NCBI GenBank assembly: GCA_030248225.1
Contig: JASANE010029202.1
Span: 1 to 64,000 of the forward strand
Direction of reading: 5' to 3'
DNA length: 64,000 nt
Source of the DNA: Trileptium ribeirensis
Taxonomy: Eukaryota > Nematoda > Enoplea > Enoplida > Thoracostomopsidae
The translations under genes were made by a program, and so were the position numbers. Below, in pieces: positions 24,180 to 36,603 of the stretch; positions within the stretch are counted from its first letter, which is position 1; each line of letters starts with the position of its first letter. Below the pieces are notes generated by a model that saw only the letters and a list, made by a program, of their open reading frames with translations, ran no database searches and was not told where the DNA came from.

Positions 24180-24620
24180 CGTTAACACTAAAACTAACTA
24201 ACCAAAACGTTATAAACGACATGAATCAACTCAGAACGACCAATGCGAATGCTACAGCTTAGTTTGAGCCACCTTATAGCAAACAGTGAGAACGTTGTAG
24301 CTCGCTCGAACATAGAATATCAACAAGGTTGAGGCCAACATGAGCTGCCTCAGTAACTGAGACCATTAAACGGTTTGACGGAACTCAGAGTGAACAGACG
24401 TTATGGCGTGAGCCAATTCAAAGTGAACAATGAGAATGTTATAACTAGCATTGGTTTATTTGAAGTACCAAAAATGTTATACCACGCATGATTGAGCTCA
24501 GTGATCATAGAACTCATAAACGCCATGCACGAACTCAGAGTAAACGAAGAGAGCACTATAGAATGAGCAAACTTTAAAGCGTAATATGAGAACAGTGAAA
24601 CTTGTCCTGACGAACTTAAA
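24180..24620. repeat. Degenerate direct repeats around GAACTCAGAGTGAAC
   Basis: Variants of GAACTCAGAGTRAAC, GAGAAYGTTATA and ATGAGAACAGTG recur several times at irregular spacing. It looks like an old tandem array that has lost its period. Confidence 0.4.
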
Positions 24621-24654
24621 CCCATCAAAAACATTGTAGCTGGTAGTACAACAT

Positions 24655-24780
24655 GCTCATAGGGGTAGAGGAATCACCCCTGAGGCGGTGTAGCCCTTTC
24701 GGCGCAAAGCGCTTAGCCATCACCCATGGCAGGTGGCCAGCCCCTTTGGCGTCTAAGCCTCCCTCCACCCGGCACCGTAA
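24655..24780. other. Short GC-rich block
   Basis: About 125 bases rich in CCCC and GGCG words (for example CGCTTAGCCATCACCCATGG) with sharp AT-rich boundaries. It is probably a fragment of a mobile element. It is not identified further. Confidence 0.3.
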
Positions 24781-24916
24781 GATTTTGCGAAAATTGGTAT
24801 AAATTAGGGAAAATAGAAACAAATTGACAAAAGTACGGTACATTTTAGCAAAAACTTGGGAAAATTAAACAAAACGGTAGAAATTATGAACTATTAAAAC
24901 GTTAGACATTTTGCAG

Positions 24917-25073
24917 ACCCCTGGACCTTAGACCTTGAACATGTATGCATAGCGACAAGTTTCGTCGTGAAATACTTAGATTTAAAAAATATTCACTACT
25001 CATCAAAAGATCTCGCCCCATGCCTATCAAACCGTGGCGCATATTTTTCACCACCCGCCGTCTCTCAGGATGG
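24917..25073 (+). CDS. Weak exon candidate
   Basis: After ACATTTTGCAG (ends 24916) one frame reads PWTLDLEHVCIATSFVVKYL and continues with SSKDLAPCLSNRGAYFSPPA through 25073. The composition is protein-like up to that point and becomes hydrophobic and random-looking beyond it. A GATG|GTAGTG donor-like site lies near 25070. The minus strand is also open over the same bases (24902-25093), which makes the coding strand uncertain. The family is not recognised. Confidence 0.18.
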
Positions 25074-25261
25074 TAGTGTATTAGATATTTCATTGAAGTA
25101 TATGTCTATCATGATATATAGTATTTCATATATTGTTGAAAACTATATATTAGCTATCTTTACGCTATGCTTAGATATTGAACAGCTGAATCTATTATTA
25201 GTGATTGGACTGGTGTTAATTATTGACAGGTTTCCGTTGCAGTTGTTTTATGTTGGCTGAT

Positions 25262-28200
25262 TTGGAACATTGTGGTATTAATTTATAACAAATCCTATGT
25301 TGTTAGCCTGGTAGATAGTTGGGGCTTAAATGGTCATGAAACTATGAATCATATTTAGATACATGTCGCTGAGATGTTACATTGCAATTGCTATTCAGTA
25401 GTTTGCACGGAACTATCGCTTTTTAGCAATTAACTTGAAATACGGTACAGTGTGTAGCTTAACTACTTAGTCGTTTACCATTGCACATTTCATGAATAAA
25501 TCGTCACTACTATTGCACAAATTCTGTAGATATGTTCACTATCATTGCATGAATTATGTGCAAATGCTCGCGCAATATGTACATTTTATGTGCAGTGGTA
25601 GCGCAAAGCTAGTAAACTGTGTGGCAGCTACATGCATCTTAATTTGAATGATGCATTATGTCGTTGTAGTCTGCATAGTCGGAAACAAGTTATAAAATTC
25701 GTGTTAATACATTGATAAGTTTTACGCCGAAAATTATGCGAAACAAATGTTTTACTTGAAGTTAATACATTAATACTGTAAAAATTTCATTGCATTTCTG
25801 CGAAAAATATTCATAAAATCAAAAATTTTATTTTGAAGACTAAGTTAACAATAATTTAATGCCAATGTTTGTTGTTTTTTGATCGTCTTTGAATTGGTTT
25901 TCGTGACTCCTTCATTTCTACTTCGCAAATGATTTCGAGGTGGGGGATTCATCAGGGTGCCAGCAAATAGCGATTCGATCTAACGTAAAGAAAAACTAGA
26001 AAGCTTAACTTTCACGCCGCATGAAGCCATATCTATCAAAAATAAGCAGTAGTTGTAGTATAGCCAACATAAGGTCAAAGACTTGGAGGCACCACTGTTA
26101 CGAGTTCAAATGAGTACAATAGAAAGCATGGCTGGCTATGCTACATATCGACTTGTAATATAACTAACAATGGCTAACAGTGCATTCAAACATTTCGACG
26201 CACGGCTTTAGATATATACACCGTGTTACAGGTACTAACGGCTACTATATTGTATAATGCTGGCAGAAATTTGCGTAAACATTTTTACTTACGACTCCAA
26301 AATGTTAGAACTACGTGAAACCAAAAATTTTGTGTAACTGTCATTCGCACAGAATAATGAAAGTTCTGTCACACTTTTTGTGAAACGTGTATAAGCCCTC
26401 ATGCTTGATGTACACTAGTGGTCCCATATTGTCTATCTATAAGTTGGGACCGGTCACGTGTCTGCTATGCATAGAATTCTTAACTCCGAGGGAAAAATTT
26501 TAATTTACTCTTAATTAATGAAATTATGGCAAAGGTAAAGATTCAAATTTAAAGCAATAAGATTGGAAGGACTAATTAAATAGATATTGCTACTAAGATT
26601 CCAAAATATCTCTGGAGTATAAAGGTTATCTGGGACAGTTTGACCTCACCGTAGAAACTGACTCTAAATGATGCACTATGCAACACCGTAACATGCCATT
26701 GTGTTCAAATTTATTATACAATGCAGGGAAACTTTGTCAAATTTTAGTAACGAAATGATACGCGAAAATTTAATGAATTAGAAAAACTTTATCGCTAATT
26801 TTCCCAAAACAGTTTACATAAACCCTTCCAGCGGTGAACTACACTGTCGGAAGCTTTACACAAGGTCAAGCCAGTTTTATAGAGGAATTACGTTCTGAGA
26901 AGCAGTATGTGTTACTATGACAATTTGAATTTAACCAATAACATGTGTGCTAACAACATTGCCATGCTTAGATGAGTGTATTTACTCAAAATACCAATTT
27001 TGTTAGCGCACATGTAACGCATAATGATTTGCTTACATTTAATATCTTGATAAATTTAGCGCTGTAACATAGCTTGATAATGTTTATAATATTTTAGCAA
27101 TTGAACTTCTGGCTGGCCTCAATTCGTTATATGTTCTGCCAAAATCGTAACTAAACATATAGACAATTTATAAATTATAGAACACAGGAACTAGATAGAG
27201 ATACAATTACAGAGATTAAGTTCATTTCTCAAGCTAATCGATGCTTTGTTATCAGCTAATAACCTAATTTTATTTATTATATTGACAATTTTTGGCAATA
27301 CTCTCCAAGGACCAACGCCAACCTTCGGTTGATATGGAAATGTGCAGATATAATATTTCTGTAGCCCAAAGGTTTTAATCAAACGACGATAACTAAGCAA
27401 AAATCAGGAACTTAATTAGCTAATAAGCTAGTTGCACCGTTTGTCAGTTCCAATATTTAAACTTTGGAAACAAAAAAGAAAAGTTAGCGGAATACCGCTA
27501 TGACCATCGTTGGGCTTAACCTAGACACTAACAACCATTAACTCAATTTAGAGTTCTGATCATATGAGTGATTGAGTGTCCGACAACCAAGTTAAAATCT
27601 TTCAATTTTAATTGTATTGGTGAATAATAAACTGTCCAGAAACATTGATTTCTAGCAAAATGTAAGAAATTTGTAGCAATAAAAATGTAAAAAATGCAAT
27701 TTAGGAAGTATTTTTAAAACAGATAACGTTCTTTCACCAATAAATTATTATTTTTATTCAATCAAAACCTAAATAAATCTTCACAATTTCGAATTTTTGT
27801 TCTCGAAAGCTGATGCCAAATAAACCAATGCAGGGGATTTGTAAGACCATTAAAAGAAATTTTAAAGAGAAATAATTTTCCAGAATGTAAGAATCTGGAA
27901 TTTTAGAATCGGCACAAACGACCAACAGGACAAGGTCATTATAAAAAATAAAACTCTAAACTCTCTTTAGACTCCGTAAGTTTCAGGTCAAACTTTCTTT
28001 TCAACAACTGAGTTTATTCTTTGATTTTTGCATTCCCATATTTTAGCCCTAGTTTTTTTTTTATTTTTTCACCTCCAACGTTTTAAAGTATATATAATTG
28101 GACTTCAAAATAGCTAAATACCGAAACTCAGTGTTGGCGACTGTCGTTACAAAAGTCTAGCCGGCTAAACACTGGTCATACAACATCTTAACGTGTTTCT

Positions 28201-29750
28201 CACACAGCTTGAAAGAAAACTTCAACAGCTAACGAGTCATATTCTGGAACACAATGACGAAAAACACTTCCAAATAGTTAAAATTGGACAAAAAAGTGTG
28301 TCAAAACTATAAAAGGCACTGTATGTGGTCATATTCTACAGACCAGCGCCAAGTAAAATGGTCTATATACCATAGTACTGCGTGGCATTGAACCTAAAAA
28401 TGGAACCATAAATACAACGAAGAGAAATGTACACAGACAGCATGATCCCAAGAGGCTTGCTAGGCGTTGTTAATGTGACAAAAGAAGTAGCTCCTATAGA
28501 TAATACAAATTCTCAGCATACATACCTTGGTTGATGTATTAATAAAACTTTTCTTGTTTAAATGAAGCGGTTAACTCGTAATAAAATTTAGTTTTGCGAT
28601 ACGAATATACGCGTAAAATCTACCTGCAAAACAATCCTCCGACCGCTTCCGCATAAGGCTAAAACCTAGTGGGAAAAAGGAAATTTATTATAACCCAAAT
28701 GCACGTTCACAAGTTCAAAAATGGGCGTTATGCCAAAAGCAATCGAAAATCGAGGATGAGCCGTTCTTCAAAAGGCTCCATGCTTAAAATAAACGACGAC
28801 TTGCGTGTAAGATTTGCAATATCCCGCTTGTTTGGAAGCTTGATTGGGGATTCGATACAGAATAGCAAATTTTCAAAGTTTCACAGCGAATGAAATTAAT
28901 CAGTACATACAACTTTTATATCTACATAAACAAGCAAAAGTTTGTATAGTCTGTTCAGAAACCACAATCTTTTTCACTGATCGTACAAAATTAAAATCCC
29001 CCCGCGTCATAACAATGCGATCAGTGATGACTCAATGACTCAGTCCATTCATTGGAGATAATTATGTAAGAACCAGGCCGATTTTGACAGTCTTCTTCCT
29101 GAAGCGGGGGTGCGACTCAGATATTCAACTAAAGGCGCCATCAAATTTAAAACAAGAAGTGATCCAGACACTCTGGACAAGAATGTTTCATAACATTTCA
29201 CATTGATTAATATTTATCAAGTGCAGTGCAATAATACAACACAAATTTTATTCAACTTCTATGGTACATATCAGAGTTTACCTATTAAATTGCATTTGAC
29301 TGTCCTGCTTCTGAAACGCTTTTCATACGACTCAAAGACTGAATAATCATTAATCCTTGTCCACACAGCATGCTCCTATCGATCGTAAGAGTACTGCCAT
29401 ATATATTTTAATAGCAAGATAAACTTACATAAGTAAATGCAGGTACGACGAAGCGGGAAGGGGTAAGTCCTCACCTCGCCTCTTACATGTACCTATAGAA
29501 TTCTGTTATACATTACCGATAATAGGTGAATTTTGGGCAAAGTGCGTGAGCATCATACATAAGTTTACTGGGTCTTTCCTCGAATTCATCAAGCCTGAAA
29601 TAGAACAGCACGGCCTGTTACAGAAAACTGGTCACAATAAGTAGCAAGGTAGACCCAGGTTTCACATAGGAGGGTCGACAACGGGATGGACCCCCAGGTT
29701 TCATGCAGTTGGACTCCCATAAGATTGTTCAACGCATATAACTTCTTCTT
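25262..29750. other. AT-rich DNA with no supported gene
   Basis: About 4.5 kb. Small open frames (27191-27400 -, 28669-28893 +, 28844-29038 +) have Lys/Asn/Ser-rich, motif-free translations. No tandem array or RNA gene was seen. Confidence 0.6.
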
Positions 29751-30085
29751 TTGCGTTTATACTGCACAGGTACTAGTGCGCTCGAGCTGATATTTAACAA
29801 CATGATCATATGCTTGGTCATGGTAGAGACCACCTGTTTATATATACTTGACAAGAGAGCTAGAAAATTCTCTCGTGATCTGTTGCCGGCTAAATTATGT
29901 TTACAATATTCGAAAGCATCATATTTAGGCCCGGAAAATGGCCAGAAATTAAAAAAACGGTTCCAAAACCCTCTTGTTTTAATCGAATCAATAATAGTGG
30001 TGATTACTGTGTGCAGTGTGCTTAGTGTTACAAAACACCTAATATATCAAATGAGTTTGAAAAATCACTCATTTAAATAAGATTT

Positions 30086-30136
30086 ATGGCATGGTCAATG
30101 CGCCCGTAATGGTTGCGGGTTCGAAACCATCAATGG
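30086..30136 (+). repeat. tRNA-like fragment with B box
   Basis: TGGCATGGTCAATGCGCC resembles an RNA polymerase III A box. GGGTTCGAAACC at 30117-30128 is a near-perfect B box. The spacing is shorter than in a tRNA and a full cloverleaf cannot be folded. It is probably a decayed tRNA-derived SINE head. Confidence 0.4.
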
Positions 30137-30499
30137 ACAAAGCATCGTGGGGCTATTATCCTAGACATGTGTGCTTATCTATTACTAACAGAACAGTTTT
30201 ATGTGTACAAATATATTCTGTGTGACTTTTGTATTTGTTACACTGGCATATTACGTATAAAGGCAGTAGTAGATAAAGCTGTAAACTTAGCGAGGACTTT
30301 TCTAATGTCGAGTCCTAGTCAGAAGATTCAGATCCACGGGAGTTTTGTGTTTCTGTGGGAATGTCCGAAAATTAATGCTGACGCAGCAATAACTACGAAA
30401 CTAATGCGGGAACAAAGCATAAAGATGGTGGCAAAAATTAAATCTAGAAACAGAAATTCATTCTCAAATCATTTTCCTGCAAATTTTAATTCCGTATAG
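30113..30499 (+). CDS. Unassigned open frame, 128 codons (doubtful)
   Basis: The frame begins inside the tRNA-like fragment, which argues against a real start. The second half (about residues 68-128) is more protein-like (FLWECPKINADAAIT, MREQSIKMVAKIKSRNRN) than the first, which is Tyr/Cys/Ile-rich. No domain is recognised. A preceding 109-codon frame at 29751-30080 is equally motif-free. An exon covering only the second half is possible but has no clear acceptor. Confidence 0.12.
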   Translation: MRVRNHQWTKHRGAIILDMCAYLLLTEQFYVYKYILCDFCICYTGILRIKAVVDKAVNLARTFLMSSPSQKIQIHGSFVFLWECPKINADAAITTKLMREQSIKMVAKIKSRNRNSFSNHFPANFNSV

Positions 30500-32789
30500 A
30501 AATATATTCCCTTCCAATCAAATCGACTTCAATTGGTTTCATTTTTCTAAAATTAATGACATTTTCATTTGATTCGACATAGGTAAACTCGATCCAGTGA
30601 AAAATACCGGTAGAATTCGAGGGAATTTTACCCATGCAGCAGACTGCTATGTCCCAATGCATACTGCACAAGATTTAAATAGCATAAACGACGTCTCCAA
30701 CAGACCGAAATTTCAATTGGAATAAATTCGCCTGAAATTCCAGAAACGGATTTCTTGTTTTGGTTCAAGTTAATTCCGCGTATTACAATCCAGCAAATTT
30801 TACACTGGAACAATGCTGAGTTCTAAATTGGATTGGACTTAGCGGTCACTTTTACCATCACGGTGCATCCACCTTACAGCGCTTACGTAATACCATATCA
30901 ACATAAAATACAAACTATGGTACGTACATTTTTAGGACTTAATAGAGATTACAAAACTCTTGACGGTTTACAAAAAGTTAAAAACAGATTAAATAAGTTA
31001 AAATATAATAAATAAACAAATTAAAAAGAGAAATATATAAAACAGGTGCTAGCTACTTGTTTATTATGCACCACGGAGGCACACAATAAACGGTATCAAA
31101 TTGTATTTATACATTGATATCAAGTTTTCTATCGTTACTCTAAATAATATATATACACAAATATTTAAAAAAGAACATTTTAAATTTATATATAGTATTA
31201 AATTAAATAAATAAGTGCATTCTTTTATGCCCACTGGGTTCAAATGGACCTAACGAACATTGCGAGAAGTTGTGTTCACTGAGCTTGTCGCATGCTGTAC
31301 ATTCGCTCGCGGTGTGATGTTAAGCAACCGATTAACAGCTTCCAGCGATAGCTCAGTGTTTTGCGTACGCAAGTTTCACCCGAACTTCCCAGGTTCCATC
31401 CTAAGCGCCTGCGTAAATTTGTTAAACATTGCGCGATACACAAATTAATGCTGGCATGCAAGGTTTATATACTTATAACCTTTATACATATAATTTATTG
31501 ATATAGCAACTAAAATATATGTACATTTGAAAAAGAATTATTACAATTAATAGTTTAGTAGTAACTTGGACAGCAACGGGAAACAGAGCGAGCGAGACTA
31601 GTTTCCGTTTAGCGACCCTTCCAAGGTTCTTAATTTGGCTTTATTAGCCTTTTAAAAAGTCTCAGAATTGCAATAATACACCGGCAGTGCATTAGGGGTA
31701 CCCGTTTGCGGTCATTTTCATTACATATCACAACTGTGGTCCCGATATTTCTTCCTTCAAAGTCCGAAAATGCGCAAAGTTTCGAAATTTACAGATCGCA
31801 AACTTTAACAAAATTAACAATATAATGCATCTTTTTATGTAGTAGACCATTACCACTTGCCCCTTTCGATGCATATATAGCAGACACAATTTCTTTTATC
31901 TTATTCAGCAACCCAGAAAAGACAAACTCCCTGTCTAGCTTTTTGAGCGCAGCTAAAATTGACTATTTTTGATATTTTTGACCCCAATATTTGTCATTTC
32001 TAGCCATTTGCAACGTCCCACATTGTCGGAAACACCATATGGGTTGAACACAACGAGACAGACTGTTTAACAGATTAACAGACTAATTAACTTTACAATC
32101 CATTGTTCACCAAGTAAAAAACATTGCCAAAATGTAGAAAATTTAATTCTTGTGATTTTTTTTTAAATTTTGGCTCACTGCTCGACGACTGCTGCAGACA
32201 TAAACGCGCAGCAAAGTCGTAGCTCTCAAAATCCATTAGTAGGTTTCGATTCGATGCCATTGGCATGAGTTATAACCTAAAACGTTGAGTCATCCCAAAT
32301 GGCGAAACCTCAAATCCTCCAACTTGTGGCCATCTTACTTGAATTTAGGTAGAAAATTAGTTTAGCAGCGCAAAATACAAAGCTATTTGCACAACTGTAC
32401 TGTTTTATGCGACGAATAAAAAACTTTGCTAAAATCTGTCGATCTTAAGTGAAGAGTTATGTGCTCAGCGAAATCATTGAAATATTTTATTTCACAGTTG
32501 TCTGTGTTCAGGATATGGATGGACCTTAATCTAATTCTTCTCATTACGGGCAGGGAATGTATGGCATTCATTACATGAATAATTTGGCAATGAAACTTCA
32601 ACAAGAGACAAAAATACACGCAATTTCCTATAAAATAATAAGTGGATGTATTTTACATTTTTCGCTGTTCCAGATCTTTGTGATTAGATATTAGCGACGG
32701 TTACCCACATTGCGCTAATCATGAATTTGCCATGGGACATACAGTTACAGCAATACACATTGTGTTTTTATATTATTTTTGTTAATCAG
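30500..32789. other. AT-rich DNA with no supported gene
   Basis: Only short motif-free frames (30486-30671 -, 31260-31448 +, 32383-32619 -). The words GAAGTTGTGTTCACTGAGC near 31265 resemble ACAGTTGTGTTCAGTGAGAC near 53214. This may be a shared dispersed repeat. Confidence 0.5.
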
Positions 32790-32959
32790 AACGTAGTGAA
32801 ACGTAGTGGAGATTGTGTGTTGCAGGGGCAAAATCTTTTAAATTCCGTGTGTGTGATCGGCCATAACTCGTAGAACGACTTAACCGATTTTCATGAATTG
32901 GGCTCATTCGAACCGGCAGTGTCGATTTCCCGTGTACATCCCCGAGAGATTTTCGATTT

Positions 32960-34345
32960 GCGGTCTGGTTCCGGGGCCAGAAGTCAAAATGTGGGTTTTT
33001 TGACCCCATTTTACCTCATTTTAGTGCCCTTCACGGAAGCAAGGTTATTTTTATCTTAACTATCGAATTTTTTCTGTGGATGGTTTTATTTCATAGTAAA
33101 ATTATAAATGCCGATGTCTCTTTTTTTGTTTTTGATCAATGCTCCGGTTCTGAATTTGAGGTACGGGGGTATGGCGCCCCAATTGTCCTTCGACCCAAAA
33201 TTTGAAATATTGTTCTGACGTCTTGGGCGGCTGATAAGTTTCACCTGGTGGTTTTCGGGCATGGGAAACTCCTTGCCGGTATTGGTTTTGCTCTGCGACC
33301 CATGGTTCCATGGGTACGGGGGTATGACGCCCCATGGTTGGGAGTCAGAGGTCAAAATGTGGGTTTTTAGTACCCTTCAGGGAAGCAAGGTTATTTTTAT
33401 CTTAACTGTCGAATTTTTTCTCTGGTAGGTTTTATTTCATAGGAAAATGATAACTGCCGATGTCTCTTTTTTGTTTTTCGATTAAGGCTCCGGTTTTGGA
33501 GTTATGAGGTTTGAGGTATGGCACCCTCGTGGTTCCTCGTCCCAAAATTAGAAAAATTGTTCTGAAGTCCTGGACGGCAGAAAAGTTTCACTTGGGAGTT
33601 TCAGGCATGGGAAACTCACTGCTGGTATTGGTTTTACTCTGCGACCCATGGTTCCATGGGTACAAAGGTATGGCGCCCCCTTGGTTCGGGGTCAAAGGTC
33701 AAAATGAGCATTTTTACACCATTTTAGTACCCTTCACGGAAGCAAGGTTATTTTTATCGTAACTTTCGAATTTTTTCTGTGGTTGGTTTTATTTCATAGC
33801 AAAATGATAACTGCCGATGTCTCTTTTTTGTTTTTCGATTAAGGCTCCGGTTTTGGAGTTATGGGGTTTGAGGTATGGCACCCTCATGGTTCCTCGTCCC
33901 AAAATTAGAAAAATTGTTCTGAAGTCCTGGACGGCTGAAAAGTTTCACTTGGAAGTTTTCAGGCATGGGAAACTCACTGCTGGTATTGGTTTTACTCTGT
34001 GACCCATGGTTCCATTGGTACATGTGTATGACACCCCTTTATTTCGCTTTCACGCTTTCAGAAATCAAAATGAGGGTTTTTACACCATTTTAGTACCCTT
34101 CACGGAAGCAAGGTTATTTTTATCGTAACTTTCGAATTTATTTTTCTGGTTGGTTTTATTTCATAGTAAAATGATAAATCTCGATGCCACTTTTTGTTTT
34201 TGGATTAAGGTTCCGGTTTTGGAGTTATGGGGTTTGAGGTACCCTCGTGGTTCCTCGACCCAAAATTTGAAAATTCGTTCTGACGTCTTGGGCGGCTGAT
34301 AAGTTGCATCTGGAGGTTTTGGGGCATGGGAAACTCATTGCGAGT
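32960..34345. repeat. ~350-bp tandem array, about four units
   Basis: The anchor CTTCACGGAAGCAAGG recurs at 33029, 33375, 33732 and 34098, giving spacings of 346, 357 and 366. Each unit also contains GGTTTTATTTCATAG, GCCGATGTCTC, CTCCGGTTTTGGAGTTATG and GCATGGGAAACTC. Units two and three are nearly identical and the outer ones more diverged. Matching open frames on both strands recur with the period and are not genes. The flank at 32790-32960 includes an ATAACTCGTAGAACGACTTA segment that may belong to the same element. Confidence 0.9.
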
Positions 34346-36289
34346 GCTGGTTTTGTTGTAACTTGTGCTGGTATTGTGTGATGTCCACATATAGCATATC
34401 GACGAATGCTATCGACAGCTGATTTGATGTGCACGCAAAAGGCGTAGGCGTAGGTGTACCTATGCTTCACTATGTTCTACAATCTCGATAGAGTTACTAG
34501 TATTTAGCGGTGTTCTTTATTCGTGCATTGTATTTATTCCGATGTAAGTAGTTATGGAGCGTTTTTGATCTTAAATGCTTTGTTTACTACATGTTAGTCT
34601 TTATTCAATTTGACATTCATTGCCAGGATCTTTCATCTGGTCTGTATTTAACGTACACACTGTGAAAAAAGCAGTGTATAACAATGATGAACAATAATTT
34701 TGGCTTGCCCGATAATAAGTAATTTATTTTTATTGTTTTGTAAAAAAATCGTACCATACTAATGAATTAACAAAAATGTACATTAGTACATAGTGGGCGC
34801 CAAACGGGATAACAAAAGATGTAATTTGGTCAATTACAAATGTTAGGTCCTTTATCTTAACAGTAGTTGATTGAAAAGGAGCAGTGTTTTGCATAAATAT
34901 GAATTCTTGACCTACACTGTTGTACGTGTATATTGCAAACGGGGTGGCATGAACAATTCCAGCCGGCCGGAGCATGAAGACCCAAGCGGAGCGGAACAGG
35001 CAGGACAGACAGCCGACTGTGGCATGTCAGGTTCGGTTTTCGCTGGCGTGGACAATAACGGGGGAGACGTGGCATCATAAAGGTTAATGGGTGATGTTGG
35101 ACGGATTCAACGGCGCAAACAGACGAATAGGGCACGGTAGATGGAAGTGGACAGGCGCGGCCGCAGATAAACAAGTATAGTGAAAAAAATTTCACTTGTC
35201 CAGTTTACGCCTAGTATTTTCGAGATTACTTAACAACAAGGTCGCATGATAAAGTTGGATGCTATACAAAATTACTACATAATACCATCATTTTACGAGA
35301 TTATTGGCATAATTTTGACGCTCACTTGCAAAATTATAATATAAGAAAATGTCGGCACACAGTCTTTATTTTTGCTCAAACCACCGATAGACACAGCCCA
35401 GTTATACAGAATGTATATATTTTAAAGAACTATATGCTGCCAAGTATTTCAAATACTACTATATGGATATAAAAAATATGAGAAATGAGCCGGTAGCACT
35501 CAGATCCAGAGCGTACGATGCGCTATAACTAGTGAGTCAACCTTTCAAACGCCAAGCGGTGAGCTTCTCACATTTTTTTATATCACTGGAGATTATAATA
35601 TTTATATATTATATATATTTATATCACCTGTAGATATATTTAATACATATCTACACGCTGGTGAAATGTTAAAAATAAAGGATATAATTGCTCATAATTG
35701 CACAAAATGCTGATAAACACTTGTATCTAGGGAAGTGTGAAAATATTTTAGACAATATTTATGTATTTGTGTCCGATATATAATACAACTATATAATCGT
35801 GAACAGACGAAAATATAGCATAAGATTTATGCACATATTTTATAAATAAATATATATAACACAGCTGCAAGTAGCTGAGACTCGACCGGTCGTACCCCAT
35901 CCTAATCTATATTTACCCCTGCCCTCTCCCCGACCACCTGAGGACCTTCAGCAAATACTGTAAAATACTAGCGAATTGTAGTAACTTTTTGCAAAATTTA
36001 AGTAATATTTTTATGCAATTTTAGAAACTTTTTTCATGAAAGCCTATGAATTTCTAAAAACTTTGACCGCGAATCCATGATCTACCTATTAACTCTGCCG
36101 TGCACCGCCCCCAAATCCAACCGGAACCATCTACCCCCAGGCGGCACAAATCAAGATGAAAGGCTTCCAAACTCTGGGAATCGTAGGAAATGATTTGCTC
36201 AAAATATTTATGTGCTTGTATCTGGTAATTTGGAATTCCCAAATTCCTGTCTCATATATTCCTGATTAAATTTTTACTCCAAATACTAC
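34346..36289. other. AT-rich DNA with a small GC-richer patch
   Basis: Overlapping frames at 34857-35195 (-) and 34871-35080 (+) coincide with a GC-richer patch (34955-35165) but show no motif. Positions 35570-35860 are very TA-rich. No gene was supported. Confidence 0.5.
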
Positions 36290-36460
36290 TGTTCTTGAAA
36301 TTTTGGGAAATTGCGAATTCCCAATCCCTAAATTCCTGACTCAAAAATACTCGATTCCAAAATTCGCAATTCCCGTATTCGAAAATTCTCGATTCGTATA
36401 TTTCCAAATTCCAGATACTGGAATTTTCCGTTCCCAAATTCCCACTAAAAATTATGTGTT
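36290..36460. repeat. Degenerate ATTCC minisatellite, locus 1
   Basis: Repeated AAATTCC/GATTC words at 7-8-base half-spacing, with an approximate 15-base unit (GATTCCGAAATTCCA). Both strands are open through it because the repeat lacks stops. The same repeat recurs at 38330-38760. Confidence 0.8.
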
Positions 36461-36526
36461 GCACCTTCCCAGCAAGGTCGTGCCCATTTTAAGCTGGGCA
36501 CCCAGTAGCAATGTGGCTTAGTTATT

Positions 36527-36603
36527 CATACAGGTCGGCTCGAAGGCGCGACCTCATGAGTTTGAAATCTGCGCTGTAATCAATACGCCACACTACCGTG
36601 TAT
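36527..36603 (-). repeat. tRNA-like sequence (minus strand)
   Basis: Read on the minus strand, CGGTAGTGTGGCG resembles an A box, and GGTCGCGCCTTCGAGCC, with GGTCG/CGACC able to pair, resembles a T arm and B box about 45 bases later. A complete cloverleaf is not convincing. It is probably a tRNA-derived SINE or a tRNA pseudogene. Confidence 0.35.

Noticed and set aside
33086..33355. Open frames inside the ~350-bp array
   Set aside because: They follow the repeat period, shift frame between units and have no motif.
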